DNA of 64,000 nt from Goleter apudmare HA4340-LM2 (GCA_019359495.1 JAHHHF010000077.1:62001-126000), one strand, 5' to 3'. Positions 1 to 9,995 are shown, counted from the stretch's first letter. Numbers and translations: made by a program. Notes: generated from the sequence alone by a model not told the origin.

Positions 1-555
1 CGTGAACGATTGATTAAAAATACATGCTTTCACATCTGGTGTCATACCAGGCCCATTGTCAGCAATGTGAATTAAAACCTGTTGTCCATCTTCAGATAAT
101 TGTGTGCGAATTTCGATCCGATGGGGATTAACTTTCATCTCTTCAAAACTGCATCCCTGCACCGATTCTTCTAAGGCATTGATCGCATTTGCCAACAAGT
201 TTATAAAGACCTGATTCAATTGTTCGGCATAACATTCAACAGCAGGCAAATCTCCATAGTCTGTCACCACTGCAATTTCAGGTCGAGTAGCATTGGCTTT
301 CAGGCGATGTTTCAGAATCAATAGAGTACTTTCAAGACCTTGGTGAATGTTGAAAGAAATGGGGCGATCGCTATCTGTTCGTGAGAAGATACGCAGGCTG
401 GTGCTAATCTCTTTGAGACGATTCACCCCTTCTTGCATGGAAATAATCAACTTCGGTAAATCTTCCCGCAAATACTCCAGATCAATAGCCTCAATTTCAA
501 AGTGAATGTCTGGATCAGTAATGGGGTATTTCTCCTGATATAAATCAATCAAGCC
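1..555 (-). pseudogene. 5'-truncated sensor histidine kinase (ATPase part), runs off the left edge
   Basis: The minus strand encodes an uninterrupted histidine kinase core: the region after the phospho-acceptor helix, an N-box (LNQVFINLLANAINAL) and a G1 box (DNGPGM), then the window ends. The homology to cyanobacterial multi-sensor kinases starts abruptly at about LIDLYQEKYP. The H-box (HEINNP) that should lie some 30 residues upstream is missing, and in its place an in-frame TGA at 580-582 sits inside the end of the upstream DUF3598 gene. No start codon is available before the conserved part. I infer a kinase gene that lost its 5' end, with the breakpoint close to the DUF3598 stop. The intact kinase at 13.2-15.0 kb has the same core with its H-box present. 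Confidence 0.75.
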
Positions 556-566
556 AAAATTCGAGA

Positions 567-1376
567 TTACAGCCTTGCTTCAGTAACTAAAGTTAGGCTT
601 GTCCATTCACCCTTTTCGTTATAGCTGCGAATCATCCGTTGGCGCAGATTTGGCTTGATTAACCAACCCACCTCAAGGATAAAACTTTGGCGTAAATTTA
701 CTTTTAGGGGAGATGTAGCAGACGCGCCGTTAGGTAATAGTAATACTTGTACCTGCTTTTGGGTATCTTCATCAAAGTGAATGATAGAACCGTTGATAGT
801 AGCACTGGAAGTAATTATATGTTCACCAAAACTCAGACTTTGAATCAATCGCCCAGTCGTATCAAGTTCTAATTTGAGGTTTGTAGAAGTAGTTGTAGAT
901 GGTCTTAAATCTGTATATATTGTGATGGCTTCACCTTGCCATGCACCCAACAGATCATCAATCTTTAATTGTGAGTTTTCTGTGAATTCAGTACCCGCCA
1001 AATGTTCTCGAATTAAGGTAAGTTTGTCTAGTTGACCATTTTTATTAAACAATTGCACCAACCGCAAACGGCGATTTTCATGAATTAAACCCAGTTCCGC
1101 CCCAAATTCGGTAAAAGGTGCCAGTTGAATCGAACCTTGAGAAAATGCACCATTTTCAAACAACAAGGTACTTTTCCCTAAAGAACTATATTCTAGAAAC
1201 AAATCTTCTTGTCCCTGGCGGCGGACAATCTGGCGCATTGTTTGGTTGTTGTTCAACCCTTCAAAGGAAACTATGCTGGGAATATCTTCTAAAAGCGTAC
1301 CTTGGGGTGAGAAACGAGTGAATGAACCTTGCCATTCACCAAGATTTTCCAGCAAACATAACCACTGAGATTTCAT
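567..1376 (-). CDS. DUF3598 family protein
   Basis: A 269-residue protein of the cyanobacterial DUF3598 family, which is thought to have a calycin-like beta-barrel fold; its function is unknown. It opens with the typical QWLCLLENLGEWQGSFTRFS and has two similar halves, each with a G-WQG motif (near residues 13 and 146) that starts a set of predicted beta strands. The start at 1376 is chosen because AAAGGA lies about 10 nt upstream; an upstream ATG at 1421 would add 15 residues without visible support. It follows ftsX on the same strand at a gap of about 48 bp, so the two may be co-transcribed. Assignment rests on family resemblance recognised by eye. Confidence 0.8.
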   Translation of the reverse strand: MKSQWLCLLENLGEWQGSFTRFSPQGTLLEDIPSIVSFEGLNNNQTMRQIVRRQGQEDLFLEYSSLGKSTLLFENGAFSQGSIQLAPFTEFGAELGLIHENRRLRLVQLFNKNGQLDKLTLIREHLAGTEFTENSQLKIDDLLGAWQGEAITIYTDLRPSTTTSTNLKLELDTTGRLIQSLSFGEHIITSSATINGSIIHFDEDTQKQVQVLLLPNGASATSPLKVNLRQSFILEVGWLIKPNLRQRMIRSYNEKGEWTSLTLVTEARL

Positions 1377-1424
1377 AGCGATTTTGTCCTTTGTCAGTTG
1401 TCTTTTACCGATGATGACCAATGA

Positions 1425-2327
1425 CTATCGTTTAGCAAAACGCCTCACAGCAAATAAGCTCCCCATTAATCCTACAGCTGCACCAAAGCTTAAGAGAATC
1501 AGGGGTAATAATAAAATTTGCCCTGTTGTGAGTTTTAAGCCGTTAGTAATAAATTGGATAAATTCCGGTTGCTTGGCTAGCAACTGATGAAGAAACTGTT
1601 GAATTACAGAAATGAAACTCCAGGCGATCGCGCCACCAACCAAGCCAAAAGTGATACCTTGCAAAATAAATGGTAAGTAGATCCACGCAGTAGTTGCACC
1701 TACAAGCTGCATAATTTCAATTTCTTGGCGTCGCGCCATCACAATTAGGCGGATGGTAGTGGTAGTCACAGCGATCGCAGTTAAGGTGAGAATAATTGTA
1801 ATTGTCACAGTAATCCAGTTCAGACCTCGGTGCAACTGGGCGACGCGTTTGACAGCTTCATCGACGTACTGCACTACATCCACTCCCTGCAACTTAGCCA
1901 ACTGTGTGGCTAAATTGGGTACAGCTTCAGAGTCACGCGCCTTTACCTTCAGTTCATCAACCAAAGGATTCTCTCCCAATTGCTGGGTAGCACCCTGAAT
2001 ATCAGAAATTCTCAGATCCTTGACTAACTTTGTCCAAGCTTCTTCTTTAGTGATTATTTGTATTGCTGTGACCTCTGGCATTTTTGCTACCAGTGGCTCA
2101 ATACTTTCGGCTCGCGTCCCTCCATCAAGATAAACAGATACTTCCAGTTGGCTACCGAATTGGTTGAGGAGTTGTTCCAATTGCCAAGATGTTTGCAGAC
2201 TCATCCCAAATAAAAACAGCAACACCGTGACAGTACTAACAGCCGCCCAATTCATCCAACCCCCGCGCAGTAAGCCGAGGAAGGTTTCTTTGAGCAGGTA
2301 GTCAAGTTTCGTGAGAAATTTCAACAC
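1425..2327 (-). CDS. ftsX: Cell division ABC-type permease FtsX
   Basis: The 300-residue product has the FtsX layout: a short cytoplasmic N-terminus, a first membrane segment near residues 28-45, a periplasmic domain of about 120 residues (with the typical SQLEVSVYL start and KEEAW segment), then three membrane segments near 170-195, 215-240 and 270-293. FtsX pairs with the ATPase FtsE at the division septum and, in studied bacteria, activates peptidoglycan hydrolases; it does not transport a known substrate. No ftsE lies next to it here, which is common in cyanobacteria. The start at 2327 gives a normal-length FtsX N-terminus. DUF3598 follows downstream on the same strand. Confidence 0.9.
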   Translation of the reverse strand: MLKFLTKLDYLLKETFLGLLRGGWMNWAAVSTVTVLLFLFGMSLQTSWQLEQLLNQFGSQLEVSVYLDGGTRAESIEPLVAKMPEVTAIQIITKEEAWTKLVKDLRISDIQGATQQLGENPLVDELKVKARDSEAVPNLATQLAKLQGVDVVQYVDEAVKRVAQLHRGLNWITVTITIILTLTAIAVTTTTIRLIVMARRQEIEIMQLVGATTAWIYLPFILQGITFGLVGGAIAWSFISVIQQFLHQLLAKQPEFIQFITNGLKLTTGQILLLPLILLSFGAAVGLMGSLFAVRRFAKR

Positions 2328-2620
2328 AAATTATCCCCATACTTCAAACTTCTCGCCTGGGCAAGATGAGATACATGATAACCAATTCGTAATTCTTGAT
2401 GGGAAATCACTTTCTAGATTTCATCAGCGTTTTGAGATTTCGCTCCGTTGTCTAACTTCAAAAAAGATGTAAAAAATTACACCAAAAAAATACAGGCTTT
2501 GATTAGCTAACAAGCAAAAAGTGCCATAAACATTTGACAAATAACAAATGACAAATGACTATTAACGAGATTGATAGAATTAAAGTACTAGGATTATTCA
2601 CAATTTAGCCATAGAGAATC

Positions 2621-3184
2621 ATGCCCTCCGAAATTGCTGTAGAGAAAAAAAAGTTAAAAAACCCACCTTTGGAGCTTCACTATCTGGGCGATCGCGTACT
2701 TCGTCAACCAGCAAAGCGGATTGCGAAAGTAGACGATGAAATCCGCCAGTTGGTGCGTGAAATGCTACAAACCATGTACAGCAAAGATGGCATTGGTTTG
2801 GCTGCACCCCAAGTAGGAGTTCATAAACAACTAATCGTCATCGACCTAGAACCAGATAAACCAGAGAATCAACCATTGGTGTTGATTAATCCCACTATTA
2901 AACAAGTTAGCCGAGAAATCTGCGTTGCCCAAGAAGGATGTTTAAGTATTCCGGGAGTTTACCTGGATGTGAAGCGCCCTGAAGTCGTCGAAGTTGCGTA
3001 TAAAGATGAGCATGGTCGTCCCCGGACATTAAAGGCTAATGACTTACTAGGACGTTGCATTCAGCACGAAATGGATCACCTCAATGGTGTGGTATTTGTA
3101 GACCGTGTTGATAACTCCTTGACTTTGGCCCAGGAGCTATCTAAAAATGGCTTCTCGTATCAAGCGGTGAAACCATTAGCATAA
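2621..3184 (+). CDS. def: Peptide deformylase
   Basis: Removes the formyl group from the initiator methionine of nascent proteins, using a bound metal (usually Fe2+). All three signature motifs are visible in 187 residues: GIGLAAPQVG at 57-66, EGCLS at 105-109 with the metal-binding cysteine, and QHEMDH at 148-153 with the two histidines and catalytic glutamate. The length and an N-terminal extension of about 15 residues before the conserved core fit the bacterial type. The gene is divergent from ftsX, and the space between them (about 290 bp) should hold both promoters. A short membrane-protein gene follows 15 bp downstream, so the two may be co-transcribed. Confidence 0.97.
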   Translation: MPSEIAVEKKKLKNPPLELHYLGDRVLRQPAKRIAKVDDEIRQLVREMLQTMYSKDGIGLAAPQVGVHKQLIVIDLEPDKPENQPLVLINPTIKQVSREICVAQEGCLSIPGVYLDVKRPEVVEVAYKDEHGRPRTLKANDLLGRCIQHEMDHLNGVVFVDRVDNSLTLAQELSKNGFSYQAVKPLA

Positions 3185-3199
3185 TAAGGCGATTTAATA

Positions 3200-3403
3200 G
3201 TGTATATAACTCCAAAAAGTGGTTTATTTCTGATCGGTTCTTGTATAAGTGCGATCGCAGCCGTCGGGTCGATTTTTGAACTCAGTTCCGGACAACCAGA
3301 TTTCGGCGTCCAAACTACTGCGATTATCTTGACATTGAGCATTCCCCTGACAGGAATATTTTTCTTTGCCGCAGTGAGGGACACAAAGGCTAACATTAAA
3401 TAA
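3200..3403 (+). CDS. Small two-helix membrane protein, unknown function
   Basis: A 67-residue ORF starting at GTG 15 bp after def. It has two hydrophobic stretches (about residues 9-24 and 40-59) separated by a polar loop with a SSGQPDFGV segment, and a charged C-terminus, which predicts a small integral membrane protein. I recognise no named family, although the composition and the regular two-helix pattern argue for a real gene. Position and spacing suggest it shares the def transcript. There is no ATG alternative that keeps the first helix. An inverted repeat that may end the transcript lies just downstream. Confidence 0.6.
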   Translation: MYITPKSGLFLIGSCISAIAAVGSIFELSSGQPDFGVQTTAIILTLSIPLTGIFFFAAVRDTKANIK

Positions 3404-3416
3404 GCATCAGGTACAT

Positions 3417-3474
3417 AAAAAGGTAAAGGGGACAAGGAAAAATGCGAAATTCATCCTTTTACCTTTTACCTTTT
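3417..3474. terminator. Possible bidirectional terminator hairpin
   Basis: AAAAGGTAAAGG (from 3417) pairs with a downstream CCTTTTACCTTTT, which is itself present twice in overlapping register (3455-3467 and 3462-3474). It lies between two convergent genes and is followed on the plus strand by a T-rich stretch. The position fits a shared terminator, but the A/T-rich arms make this a moderate call. Confidence 0.45.
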
Positions 3475-3508
3475 CTCCTTTAATTCCATTGGAGCAGCAC
3501 TCAGGGCT

Positions 3509-4042
3509 TCAAAACCTGAGATAATACATTAACTGCGCGATCGCATCCCCAGATAAGGACAGCCGACGCTGGAAATCAACCAAATTACGGTAAGAGCCAG
3601 ATGCTAGACGATTTTGCACTACCGCTTGGGCAAGAGACAGATCAATAAATGGTATCTGTGCTAAATTCTCAACGGTGGCGGTGTTTGCGTTGACTATCTG
3701 CGTAGGATTAACGTGAGATTCTTCGTCATAGTAAATAAAACTTAGCAACGGCTTGAGTGGCTCTAGCCTCTGTACAGGTATCGCCAAAGCTGCCGCAATA
3801 TCTTCAATACAGTAAAATTTAACACCAAAGCGTGAAAGTTCCACAAGCGATCGCGCTTGGTGAATTGATAACCCAGGTAGGCGTAACCAATCATCTACAG
3901 TCGCTTGATTGGCATCAATTTGGATACCTAGTTTGATCGCCAGTTGAATTTCTTCTCCAGACTGTAGTCGATAGTATGGGTCATTCAGCAGCTTGCTACG
4001 GAGTTTTTGCAACTTGGGGTTTAAAGGTAGCCAGTTGTTCAT
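3509..4042 (-). CDS. Helix-hairpin-helix (ComEA-like) protein
   Basis: A 177-residue protein with two ComEA-type helix-hairpin-helix units. One is around ANQATVDDWLRLPGLSIHQA and the other around NANTATVENLAQIPFIDLSL, each with the 'N-A-t...L..lPgi....A..iv..R' pattern seen in DNA-binding HhH pairs. There is no signal peptide or membrane segment, so unlike ComEA it is probably cytoplasmic. A TTG start at 4060 would overlap the TM2 gene stop, but ATG at 4042 precedes a natural N-terminus (MNNWLPLNPK) and is preferred. It follows the TM2/SHOCT gene almost without a gap, which suggests co-transcription. DNA binding is inferred from the fold, and the biological role is unknown. Confidence 0.75.
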   Translation of the reverse strand: MNNWLPLNPKLQKLRSKLLNDPYYRLQSGEEIQLAIKLGIQIDANQATVDDWLRLPGLSIHQARSLVELSRFGVKFYCIEDIAAALAIPVQRLEPLKPLLSFIYYDEESHVNPTQIVNANTATVENLAQIPFIDLSLAQAVVQNRLASGSYRNLVDFQRRLSLSGDAIAQLMYYLRF

Positions 4043-4056
4043 GATTTTCGCTTGCG

Positions 4057-4431
4057 TCAAGAAATTTGGTCTAGCATCTGACGGCGTTTTTGCTCAAATT
4101 CATACTCCGAAATCAGTCCATCTTGACGGAGAGCGTCTAACTCCCGTAAGGCTTCAGCTATTGCTCCCACTTGATTACCCATCTGTGGCGAATTTTTGAT
4201 CAGTGACTTACCCAAATTAAAATTGCGATCAAAAGCTTCTTCGTCCAGAGCTAAGTACCAAACACCCTCGATAGCACTAGCTACCTTAGGAATCGGAGTC
4301 CAGGAAAGCAGGACATAAACTAAACCCCATAATGGCTGTCCCAGATAAAACTTATGTAATCCTGAAATCGTCAGCGTCCCAGAAAAAGCTAAGATAGCAG
4401 CAACGCTACGACTTTTACGCTTAGTTAACAT
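4057..4431 (-). CDS. TM2 domain protein with C-terminal SHOCT motif
   Basis: A 124-residue protein with a TM2 domain (two membrane helices, with the conserved GLHKFYLGQPLWGLVYVLLS-like segment between them) and a C-terminal SHOCT-type helix (ALRELDALRQDGLISEYEFE) that often mediates oligomerisation. ATG at 4431 is chosen over 4485 because the TM2 domain begins a few residues later and the upstream extension has no family resemblance. The stop abuts the start of the HhH gene, so the two probably share a transcript. Its role in cyanobacteria is unknown; proteins of this type are generally small inner-membrane components. Confidence 0.8.
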   Translation of the reverse strand: MLTKRKSRSVAAILAFSGTLTISGLHKFYLGQPLWGLVYVLLSWTPIPKVASAIEGVWYLALDEEAFDRNFNLGKSLIKNSPQMGNQVGAIAEALRELDALRQDGLISEYEFEQKRRQMLDQIS

Positions 4432-4845
4432 ATTCTCAAATCTACCAATACCAAAGTTTTGACAATTAAATAGCGAACCTAGCAAAGCACAGAGATAAAA
4501 TCAGCACTGGTGCTATATTACTGACAAGTGAGCATCATGAATCTATTCTATTAATTTCAGCCGCAAGAGCAGTTAGGTAGCAGGGAAGCGAAAAAACAGA
4601 GAACAGCGAACGGTCAACCGTCAAATACAGTGATTTCCATTTGGTTGAAAAATGGATTTATTCATCACCTATTCCCTATGCCCCATTCCCTATTCCCCAT
4701 ATCCTATAGTCAAGTGTTGAAATTTGGGCAAAAAACCGTACTGCAACCGAAGCTTATTTTCTAGAGTCTTACCCTAAACTAGAATAAAAATAGCAGTAAA
4801 ACTATAAGCTACTGAGTATTAGAACTCAGTTGAATTTTAAATAAA
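4432..4845. other. Intergenic region with degenerate short repeats
   Basis: No gene is visible. It separates divergent genes and so should carry both promoters. Around 4660-4710 it holds a degenerate pyrimidine-rich repeat (CCCTATGCCCCATTCCCTATTCCCC) interrupted in spacing, a kind common between Nostoc genes. A related purine-rich version (GGGAATAGGGAATAGGGAAC) lies on the other side of the DUF1825 gene near 5169. Confidence 0.6.
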
Positions 4846-5169
4846 ATGGGATTCTTTGACTCTGAGATAGTTCAGCAAGAAGCGAAACAGTTATTTGACG
4901 ATTATCAAGCACTAATCAAGCTTGGTAACAGCTACGGCAAATTTGACCGTGAGGGCAAAAAGCTGTTTATTGAACAAATGGAAGCCATGATGGATCGCTA
5001 TCGCATCTTTATGAAGCGCTTTGAGCTTTCAGAAGATTTTATGGCGCAAATGACAATGGAACAAATGAAAACCCAGCTAGGCCAGTTTGGAATTACTCCA
5101 CAACAGATGTTTGACCAGATGAATTTTACACTACAGCGAATGAAAGCTGAGTTAGAAAAACAAACTTAG
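4846..5169 (+). CDS. DUF1825 family protein
   Basis: A 107-residue, mostly helical, soluble protein of the DUF1825 family, which is conserved through cyanobacteria and has no established function. It starts with the family's characteristic MGFFDSEIVQQEAKQLFDDY and carries methionine-rich helices (MEAMMDRYRIFMKRF and the repeated EQM/MDQM patterns) in the second half. Start and length match the family. It stands alone, with a repeat-rich spacer on each side and a convergent penicillin-binding protein gene downstream. Confidence 0.9.
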   Translation: MGFFDSEIVQQEAKQLFDDYQALIKLGNSYGKFDREGKKLFIEQMEAMMDRYRIFMKRFELSEDFMAQMTMEQMKTQLGQFGITPQQMFDQMNFTLQRMKAELEKQT

Positions 5170-5277
5170 GGAATAGGGAATAGGGAACTAAAGTCCATTA
5201 TTGAAAACAAGCGATTCTAAGATCAGCACTAAATAAACCTGATGTTTCTGATTTCTAGTCCCTAGCCCCTAACCTCT

Positions 5278-7200
5278 CTAATTAGATTTGGGGCGAGTAA
5301 ATTGTGAAGGTGGCTTGAAGTTTTCTGATGGCACATCTTTGAGGGCTTTTTGCATAAAATCACGCCAAATGGGAGCCACCATCACACCACCAGTTGCGCC
5401 GCGTGCTAATTGTCTGTTGTCGTCTCTACCCACCCAAACAGCAGTTGTCAGCTGTGGAACAGTGCCCACAAACCAAATATCCTTTTCTGAGGATGTCGTC
5501 CCCGTTTTGCCAGCCGCAGGCCGTCCTATGTCTGCGTTTTTACCAGTACCACTAGTGATGACAGACCTCATCACATCAATAACGGCTGCCGATGCCCAAG
5601 GATCAAGCACTTGTTGAGGTTTAGGTGTATTATCTAGTAAAACGTTGCCGCTACTATCGGTAACACGCACAATGACTGTTGCTGGGGACTGCCAGCCGTA
5701 ATTGGCAAAAGTTGCATAAGCGCTAGCCATTTCCAAAGGTGTCATACCAATCGCACCCAGAGGTAAGGATGTGACTGGTTCCATTGGACTCATAATTCCC
5801 AAAGTACGGGCAGTTTCGACTACTTTATTCATCCCTATAGTCTTACCAAGCTTGATCACAGGGATGTTACGAGACTGGGCTAGGGCAATGCGAATGGACA
5901 TTGGGCCGCTAAAGCCACCATCATAATTTTTGGGATAGTACCAACCGTTACCGTCTCGATAACTAACTGGGGTGTCAAACACCGTTGTATCAGGTGTAAA
6001 TTTACCACTAGCAAAAGCCGCATAGTAAACAAATGGTTTAAAGGCAGATCCTGGTTGACGCAGAGCTTGAGTGGCGCGGTTGAATTCGCTAGTTTTAGGA
6101 TCTACACCACCCACTAGTGCTTTGACAAAATGTGTGCGCGGATCAATCGCCACTAAGGCGATTTGATTTCTCGATAATCCACTCCCCTGAAGTTTTTTAT
6201 GCCAACTACTAACAGTTTGCTCCGCCATACTTTGGAAGTCAGCGTCAACTGTAGTCTGCACCCGCATTCCTCCTTTGAGCAATGCCTCACGCCCAAATTT
6301 CTTCGCCAACTCCTGGGCAACGGCATTAGTCACATAAGGTAAAGCACTACCTTGAAACGACCGAATTCTACCCAGTTTAATTTCTTGCTTGAGGGCGTCA
6401 TCGTACTCTTGCTCGGTAATCCAGTTCAAACCTAGCATCCGTCCGAGGACTTCTTTTTGCTTCTGCTTTGCCAGCTTCATGCTCACAAACGGACTGAATT
6501 CTTCTGGCGCTTGGATTAAACCCGCCATCATCGCCGATTCACCCAAGGTTAAAAATTCGGCTGACTTGTTAAAGTAAGTGCGTGCAGCCGTTTGCACACC
6601 ATAGTTGTTATGACCCCAATAAACTTGATTGAGGTACATTTCTAAAATTTGGTTTTTGGTAAGGATTTGCTCTAGGCGAATTGCCAATACCCCCTCTGCA
6701 ATCTTCCGGGTAAAGGCACGCTTACGAGACAAGAACAGGTTTTTCACCAACTGCATCGTTACAGTCGAGCCACCTTCTTTGACTCCACCGGCTACGAAGT
6801 TGACAACCAATGCCCGCCCAACGCCAGTTGGGTTAATTCCGTGATGCTGGTAGAAGTGACCGTCTTCACTGGCTAATACGGCTCGTTTTAAATTGGGAGA
6901 AATTCTGTCCAGGGACATAACCTCTCGATTAGCTTCCCCGTGAATACTCGTTAAGAGTTTGCCTTTAATGTCATAAATATAAGTTGTTTCTGAAGGAAAA
7001 AAGTTACGTAACTGTCTGACATCCGGTAAATTACGGAAACTAACGGCTAAACCGACCAATCCTCCCGCTACAATTGAACTTGCCAGCATCGTGATTGATA
7101 GGAGCGTGCCGCCAGCTACCTGACCTACTCCTTTCAAAAACTCAAAACCTGATGAAGCCTTAGTTTGTGGCTGCTTGTCTTCAAAAGTCCTAGACGACAC
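5278..7200 (-). CDS. Class A penicillin-binding protein (PBP1A type)
   Basis: Bifunctional peptidoglycan synthase that polymerises glycan strands and cross-links stem peptides outside the inner membrane. The 640 residues show a cytoplasmic tail, a membrane anchor near 28-55, a GT51 transglycosylase domain (catalytic E112 in [10 protein letters not shown], then [12 protein letters not shown] near 144-154), and a transpeptidase domain with SAFK at 385-388 (nucleophile S385), SRN at 443-445 and KTGT at 565-568. All catalytic motifs are intact. The length and the absence of a long C-terminal extension fit typical cyanobacterial PBP1A paralogues. The gene is divergent from tyrS. Cyanobacteria have several paralogues, so no specific gene name is given. 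Confidence 0.95.
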   Translation of the reverse strand: MSSRTFEDKQPQTKASSGFEFLKGVGQVAGGTLLSITMLASSIVAGGLVGLAVSFRNLPDVRQLRNFFPSETTYIYDIKGKLLTSIHGEANREVMSLDRISPNLKRAVLASEDGHFYQHHGINPTGVGRALVVNFVAGGVKEGGSTVTMQLVKNLFLSRKRAFTRKIAEGVLAIRLEQILTKNQILEMYLNQVYWGHNNYGVQTAARTYFNKSAEFLTLGESAMMAGLIQAPEEFSPFVSMKLAKQKQKEVLGRMLGLNWITEQEYDDALKQEIKLGRIRSFQGSALPYVTNAVAQELAKKFGREALLKGGMRVQTTVDADFQSMAEQTVSSWHKKLQGSGLSRNQIALVAIDPRTHFVKALVGGVDPKTSEFNRATQALRQPGSAFKPFVYYAAFASGKFTPDTTVFDTPVSYRDGNGWYYPKNYDGGFSGPMSIRIALAQSRNIPVIKLGKTIGMNKVVETARTLGIMSPMEPVTSLPLGAIGMTPLEMASAYATFANYGWQSPATVIVRVTDSSGNVLLDNTPKPQQVLDPWASAAVIDVMRSVITSGTGKNADIGRPAAGKTGTTSSEKDIWFVGTVPQLTTAVWVGRDDNRQLARGATGGVMVAPIWRDFMQKALKDVPSENFKPPSQFTRPKSN

Positions 7201-7372
7201 GGCGATCTCACTTCCTCACTGTAAATATAACTGTAATTCATTCGGCGAAGTCAGGCGGCTGATTTTTTGCAATTATAGTAATTTGGCAGATAAAACATCG
7301 GACAAATTGCTAGTGAACAAATCCAACCCAACTTTTCAAGTCCAAAGCTTAATTAATAGCGAATTTCCTAGT

Positions 7373-8569
7373 ATGGTGCAAGATTTTGCTTGGTTGCGTC
7401 GTGGTGTTGTAGAAATTTTTCCACAACCAACTGATGCTGACAGCGACAGTGAAAGCCTAGAAAAGCGCTTGGCAAATACCGACCGACCTTTAAGGGTCAA
7501 GTTAGGTATTGATCCTACAGGCTCTGATATTCATCTCGGTCATAGCATACCAGTAAGAAAACTGCGAGCTTTTCAGGATGCTGGTCATACGGCAGTGCTA
7601 ATTATTGGTGATTTTACTGCTCGGATTGGTGATCCGACTGGTAAATCAGAGGTACGCCGTCAATTGACAGCCGCAGATGTCACACAAAATGCCCAAACTT
7701 ACCTTGACCAAGTGCGCCCTATTTTGGATTTTGACACACCTGGAAGATTAGAGGTGCGCTACAACTCTGAATGGCTTTCTGGGCTAGATTTAGGGAAAAT
7801 TTTAGAATTACTCTCCACAATGACAGTAGGGCAGATGCTCGCCAAAGAGGGATTCGCAGAACGCTATAAGAAAGAGAATCCAATTTTCATTCATGAGTTC
7901 CTCTATCCATTAATGCAGGGTTATGACTCTGTGGCGGTGGAGGCGGATGTGGAATTAGGAGGAACTGACCAAAAATTTAACATTGCTGTGGGACGAGATT
8001 TACAGCGCCATTTTGGACAAAAACCCCAGTTTGGGTTGCTGTTGCCAATTTTGATTGGTACTGATGGTGTACAAAAAATGTCCAAGTCTTTAAGTAATTA
8101 TGTGGGCTTGTCTGAACACCCATCTGATAAATACCAAAAGTTGCAAGGAACTCCCGATCAATTGCTGGGACAGTATTTTGAACTGCTAACAGATTTAGCT
8201 TTAGAAAAATTGCCAGAAAATCCCCGCGATCGCCAAATACTTTTGGCATGGGAAGTTGTCAGACAGTATCATGGCGAAGCGGCTGCTAATGAAGCTAAAG
8301 AAGCTGCCAAAAGTGGCGGTAAGGAAGGCGCTGTTCCAGAATTTTCCTTAGCTGGGGTGTCACAGTTTCCCCTGAAGTTAGCCTATCTACTCAATGCTAG
8401 TGGTTTATGCAAAAGTAGCGGTGAAGGTAAGCGGAAAATTCAAGAGGGTGGGGTACGCTTAGATGGCGATCGCATTACTGATGTTGATACCACTTTCCAC
8501 CAGCCTAGTGAGTTACAGGGGCGAGTGCTGCAAGTGGGTAAAAATAAGTTTGTGCGTTTAGTGCCGTAA
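7373..8569 (+). CDS. tyrS: Tyrosyl-tRNA synthetase
   Basis: Charges tRNA-Tyr with tyrosine. From the ATG at 7373 the protein has 398 residues. The class I HIGH motif appears as HLGH (54-57), the KMSKS loop is present as KMSKS (235-239), and an S4 RNA-binding domain closes the C-terminus ([22 protein letters not shown]). The open frame continues upstream to 7175, overlapping the penicillin-binding protein gene, but those residues have no synthetase character, so 7373 is preferred. The pyrF gene follows 28 bp later and may share the transcript. Confidence 0.96.
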   Translation: MVQDFAWLRRGVVEIFPQPTDADSDSESLEKRLANTDRPLRVKLGIDPTGSDIHLGHSIPVRKLRAFQDAGHTAVLIIGDFTARIGDPTGKSEVRRQLTAADVTQNAQTYLDQVRPILDFDTPGRLEVRYNSEWLSGLDLGKILELLSTMTVGQMLAKEGFAERYKKENPIFIHEFLYPLMQGYDSVAVEADVELGGTDQKFNIAVGRDLQRHFGQKPQFGLLLPILIGTDGVQKMSKSLSNYVGLSEHPSDKYQKLQGTPDQLLGQYFELLTDLALEKLPENPRDRQILLAWEVVRQYHGEAAANEAKEAAKSGGKEGAVPEFSLAGVSQFPLKLAYLLNASGLCKSSGEGKRKIQEGGVRLDGDRITDVDTTFHQPSELQGRVLQVGKNKFVRLVP

Positions 8570-8597
8570 ATAGGCAATAGACAATGGGGGATGGGGA

Positions 8598-9314
8598 ATG
8601 AAAGTAGAAGAAAGAATTATTGTGGCGTTGGATGTGCCGGATTTAGAAAGTGCGATCGCGCTTGTAGATCAACTACCAGATGTCAGTTTTTGGAAGGTTG
8701 GTTTGGAGTTATTTACTAGCACCGGCCCAGCCATCCTGGAGGTGCTAAAATCCCGAAACAAACGCATTTTCTTAGATTTGAAGTTTCATGACATCCCCAA
8801 CACCGTCGCTGGCGCTTGTCGGGCGGCGGCGCGTTATGGGGTGGATTTGCTAACAATTCATGCTACTGCTGGCAGAGATGCCCTGCAAGCTGCCACTGAG
8901 GCAGCACAAACAGGAGCAGCACAAGCAGGTGTCAAACCACCTAAATTAATTGCTATTAGCCTATTAACAAGCATTTCTGCGAGAAAATTGGCGTTGGAGT
9001 TGAAAATACCTCTAGAATTGCCAGAATACGTTTTAGAAATGGCTCTACTAGCACAAGATGCCGGGCTAGATGGGGCAGTGTGTTCACCCCAAGAAGTGGC
9101 ACAGTTGCGGCAAACTTGCTCTCTTGATAATTTTCTGCTAGTTTGTCCAGGAGTACGCCCCACCTGGGCTGATCAGGCAGATCAAAAGCGATCGCTCACC
9201 CCAGCCCAAGCCATCAAAGCCGGTGCAGATTATTTAGTAATTGGGCGACCGATCACTGCGGCTGCCGAGCCTGCGTTAGCTTGGAAGCGGATTTCTGAGG
9301 AGATGGCGGCATGA
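8598..9314 (+). CDS. pyrF: Orotidine 5'-phosphate decarboxylase
   Basis: Catalyses the last step of UMP synthesis, OMP to UMP plus CO2. The 238-residue protein is a complete TIM barrel of the bacterial short type. It opens with [13 protein letters not shown] and carries the catalytic [10 protein letters not shown] segment (D60, K62, D65), plus the phosphate-binding C-terminal segments VCPGVRP and YLVIGRPI. The start has a GGGGA-type ribosome binding site just upstream. It lies 28 bp after tyrS, which suggests one transcript although the two functions are unrelated. Confidence 0.97.
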   Translation: MKVEERIIVALDVPDLESAIALVDQLPDVSFWKVGLELFTSTGPAILEVLKSRNKRIFLDLKFHDIPNTVAGACRAAARYGVDLLTIHATAGRDALQAATEAAQTGAAQAGVKPPKLIAISLLTSISARKLALELKIPLELPEYVLEMALLAQDAGLDGAVCSPQEVAQLRQTCSLDNFLLVCPGVRPTWADQADQKRSLTPAQAIKAGADYLVIGRPITAAAEPALAWKRISEEMAA

Positions 9315-9326
9315 AGGTAACAGGTA

Positions 9327-9974
9327 ATGGGCAATAGGCAACGGGAACAAAATTGTCATCAATTAGTGTCTTGTAGGGGTTTGTGGCTCATAGCTTGTAC
9401 CTGCTGGCTGGTATTGGTCAATAGCTTTGATAACTCCGCATTCTCTCGTCACCCCTCTTCATTAGCACAGAAGGGAGAGAAATCTCTTTGCTCACAGCAA
9501 AAATTAGAAATATTAACAACTCAGCTATTGCAAGATTTACCTAATTATGCAAATCGTGCCACCCAACGCGCTCGCCGCCGTAGCAGAAAAAGTGACCTTT
9601 TCAGCTATATGTTGATGGCTGGTAGACCGGAGTTTACGCCTCTCCCCTTGAATCCTGGTGGCTACAGCGCCAATGCTGACGATAATTCAACATCAGGAGT
9701 AGAACAAGTATTTTTTACTACTAGAGAGCGACAGTATATCGGTGGGAAAGCAGTGGAATTACAGCAATTCCATTGGCTGCTTTTAACTAAAACTCCCAAT
9801 GGATGGCGTTTAGTGATGATGTTTTCCCAAACTGGTTTGGATTCGGCCAAACAACTACAATCACCGCCACGGGATAGCAGTAAAAGTGCGATCGCTCAAG
9901 CAATTAACACTTGGTTACGAGATTGTGAAGCGGGAAGTGTAGGTAAACAGGCTGTGAATTTGCCACTTAACTAA
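9327..9974 (+). CDS. Putative secreted protein, unknown function
   Basis: A 215-residue ORF 12 bp after pyrF. Residues 18-34 are hydrophobic (LWLIACTCWLVLV) and likely form a signal peptide or anchor. The rest is soluble and mixed alpha/beta, with an RRRSRKSD basic patch near 83-90 and a C-terminal amphipathic helix (AIAQAINTWLRDCEAG). I do not recognise a named family. The first codons overlap a GGGCAATAGGCAACGGG-type intergenic repeat, so the true start may be a GTG or TTG a few codons later, nearer the hydrophobic stretch. Frame integrity and position in the tyrS-pyrF unit support a real gene. Confidence 0.65.
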   Translation: MGNRQREQNCHQLVSCRGLWLIACTCWLVLVNSFDNSAFSRHPSSLAQKGEKSLCSQQKLEILTTQLLQDLPNYANRATQRARRRSRKSDLFSYMLMAGRPEFTPLPLNPGGYSANADDNSTSGVEQVFFTTRERQYIGGKAVELQQFHWLLLTKTPNGWRLVMMFSQTGLDSAKQLQSPPRDSSKSAIAQAINTWLRDCEAGSVGKQAVNLPLN

Positions 9975-9995
9975 TTACGTTTGATGAAATCAAAC

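Noticed and set aside
5288-5617. Plus-strand open frame of 109 codons opposite the penicillin-binding protein gene
   Set aside because: It is the antisense shadow of a well-supported gene with intact catalytic motifs.
7175-7372. Upstream extension of tyrS
   Set aside because: 66 codons overlapping the penicillin-binding protein gene start, with no synthetase-like sequence; ATG 7373 fits the family length.
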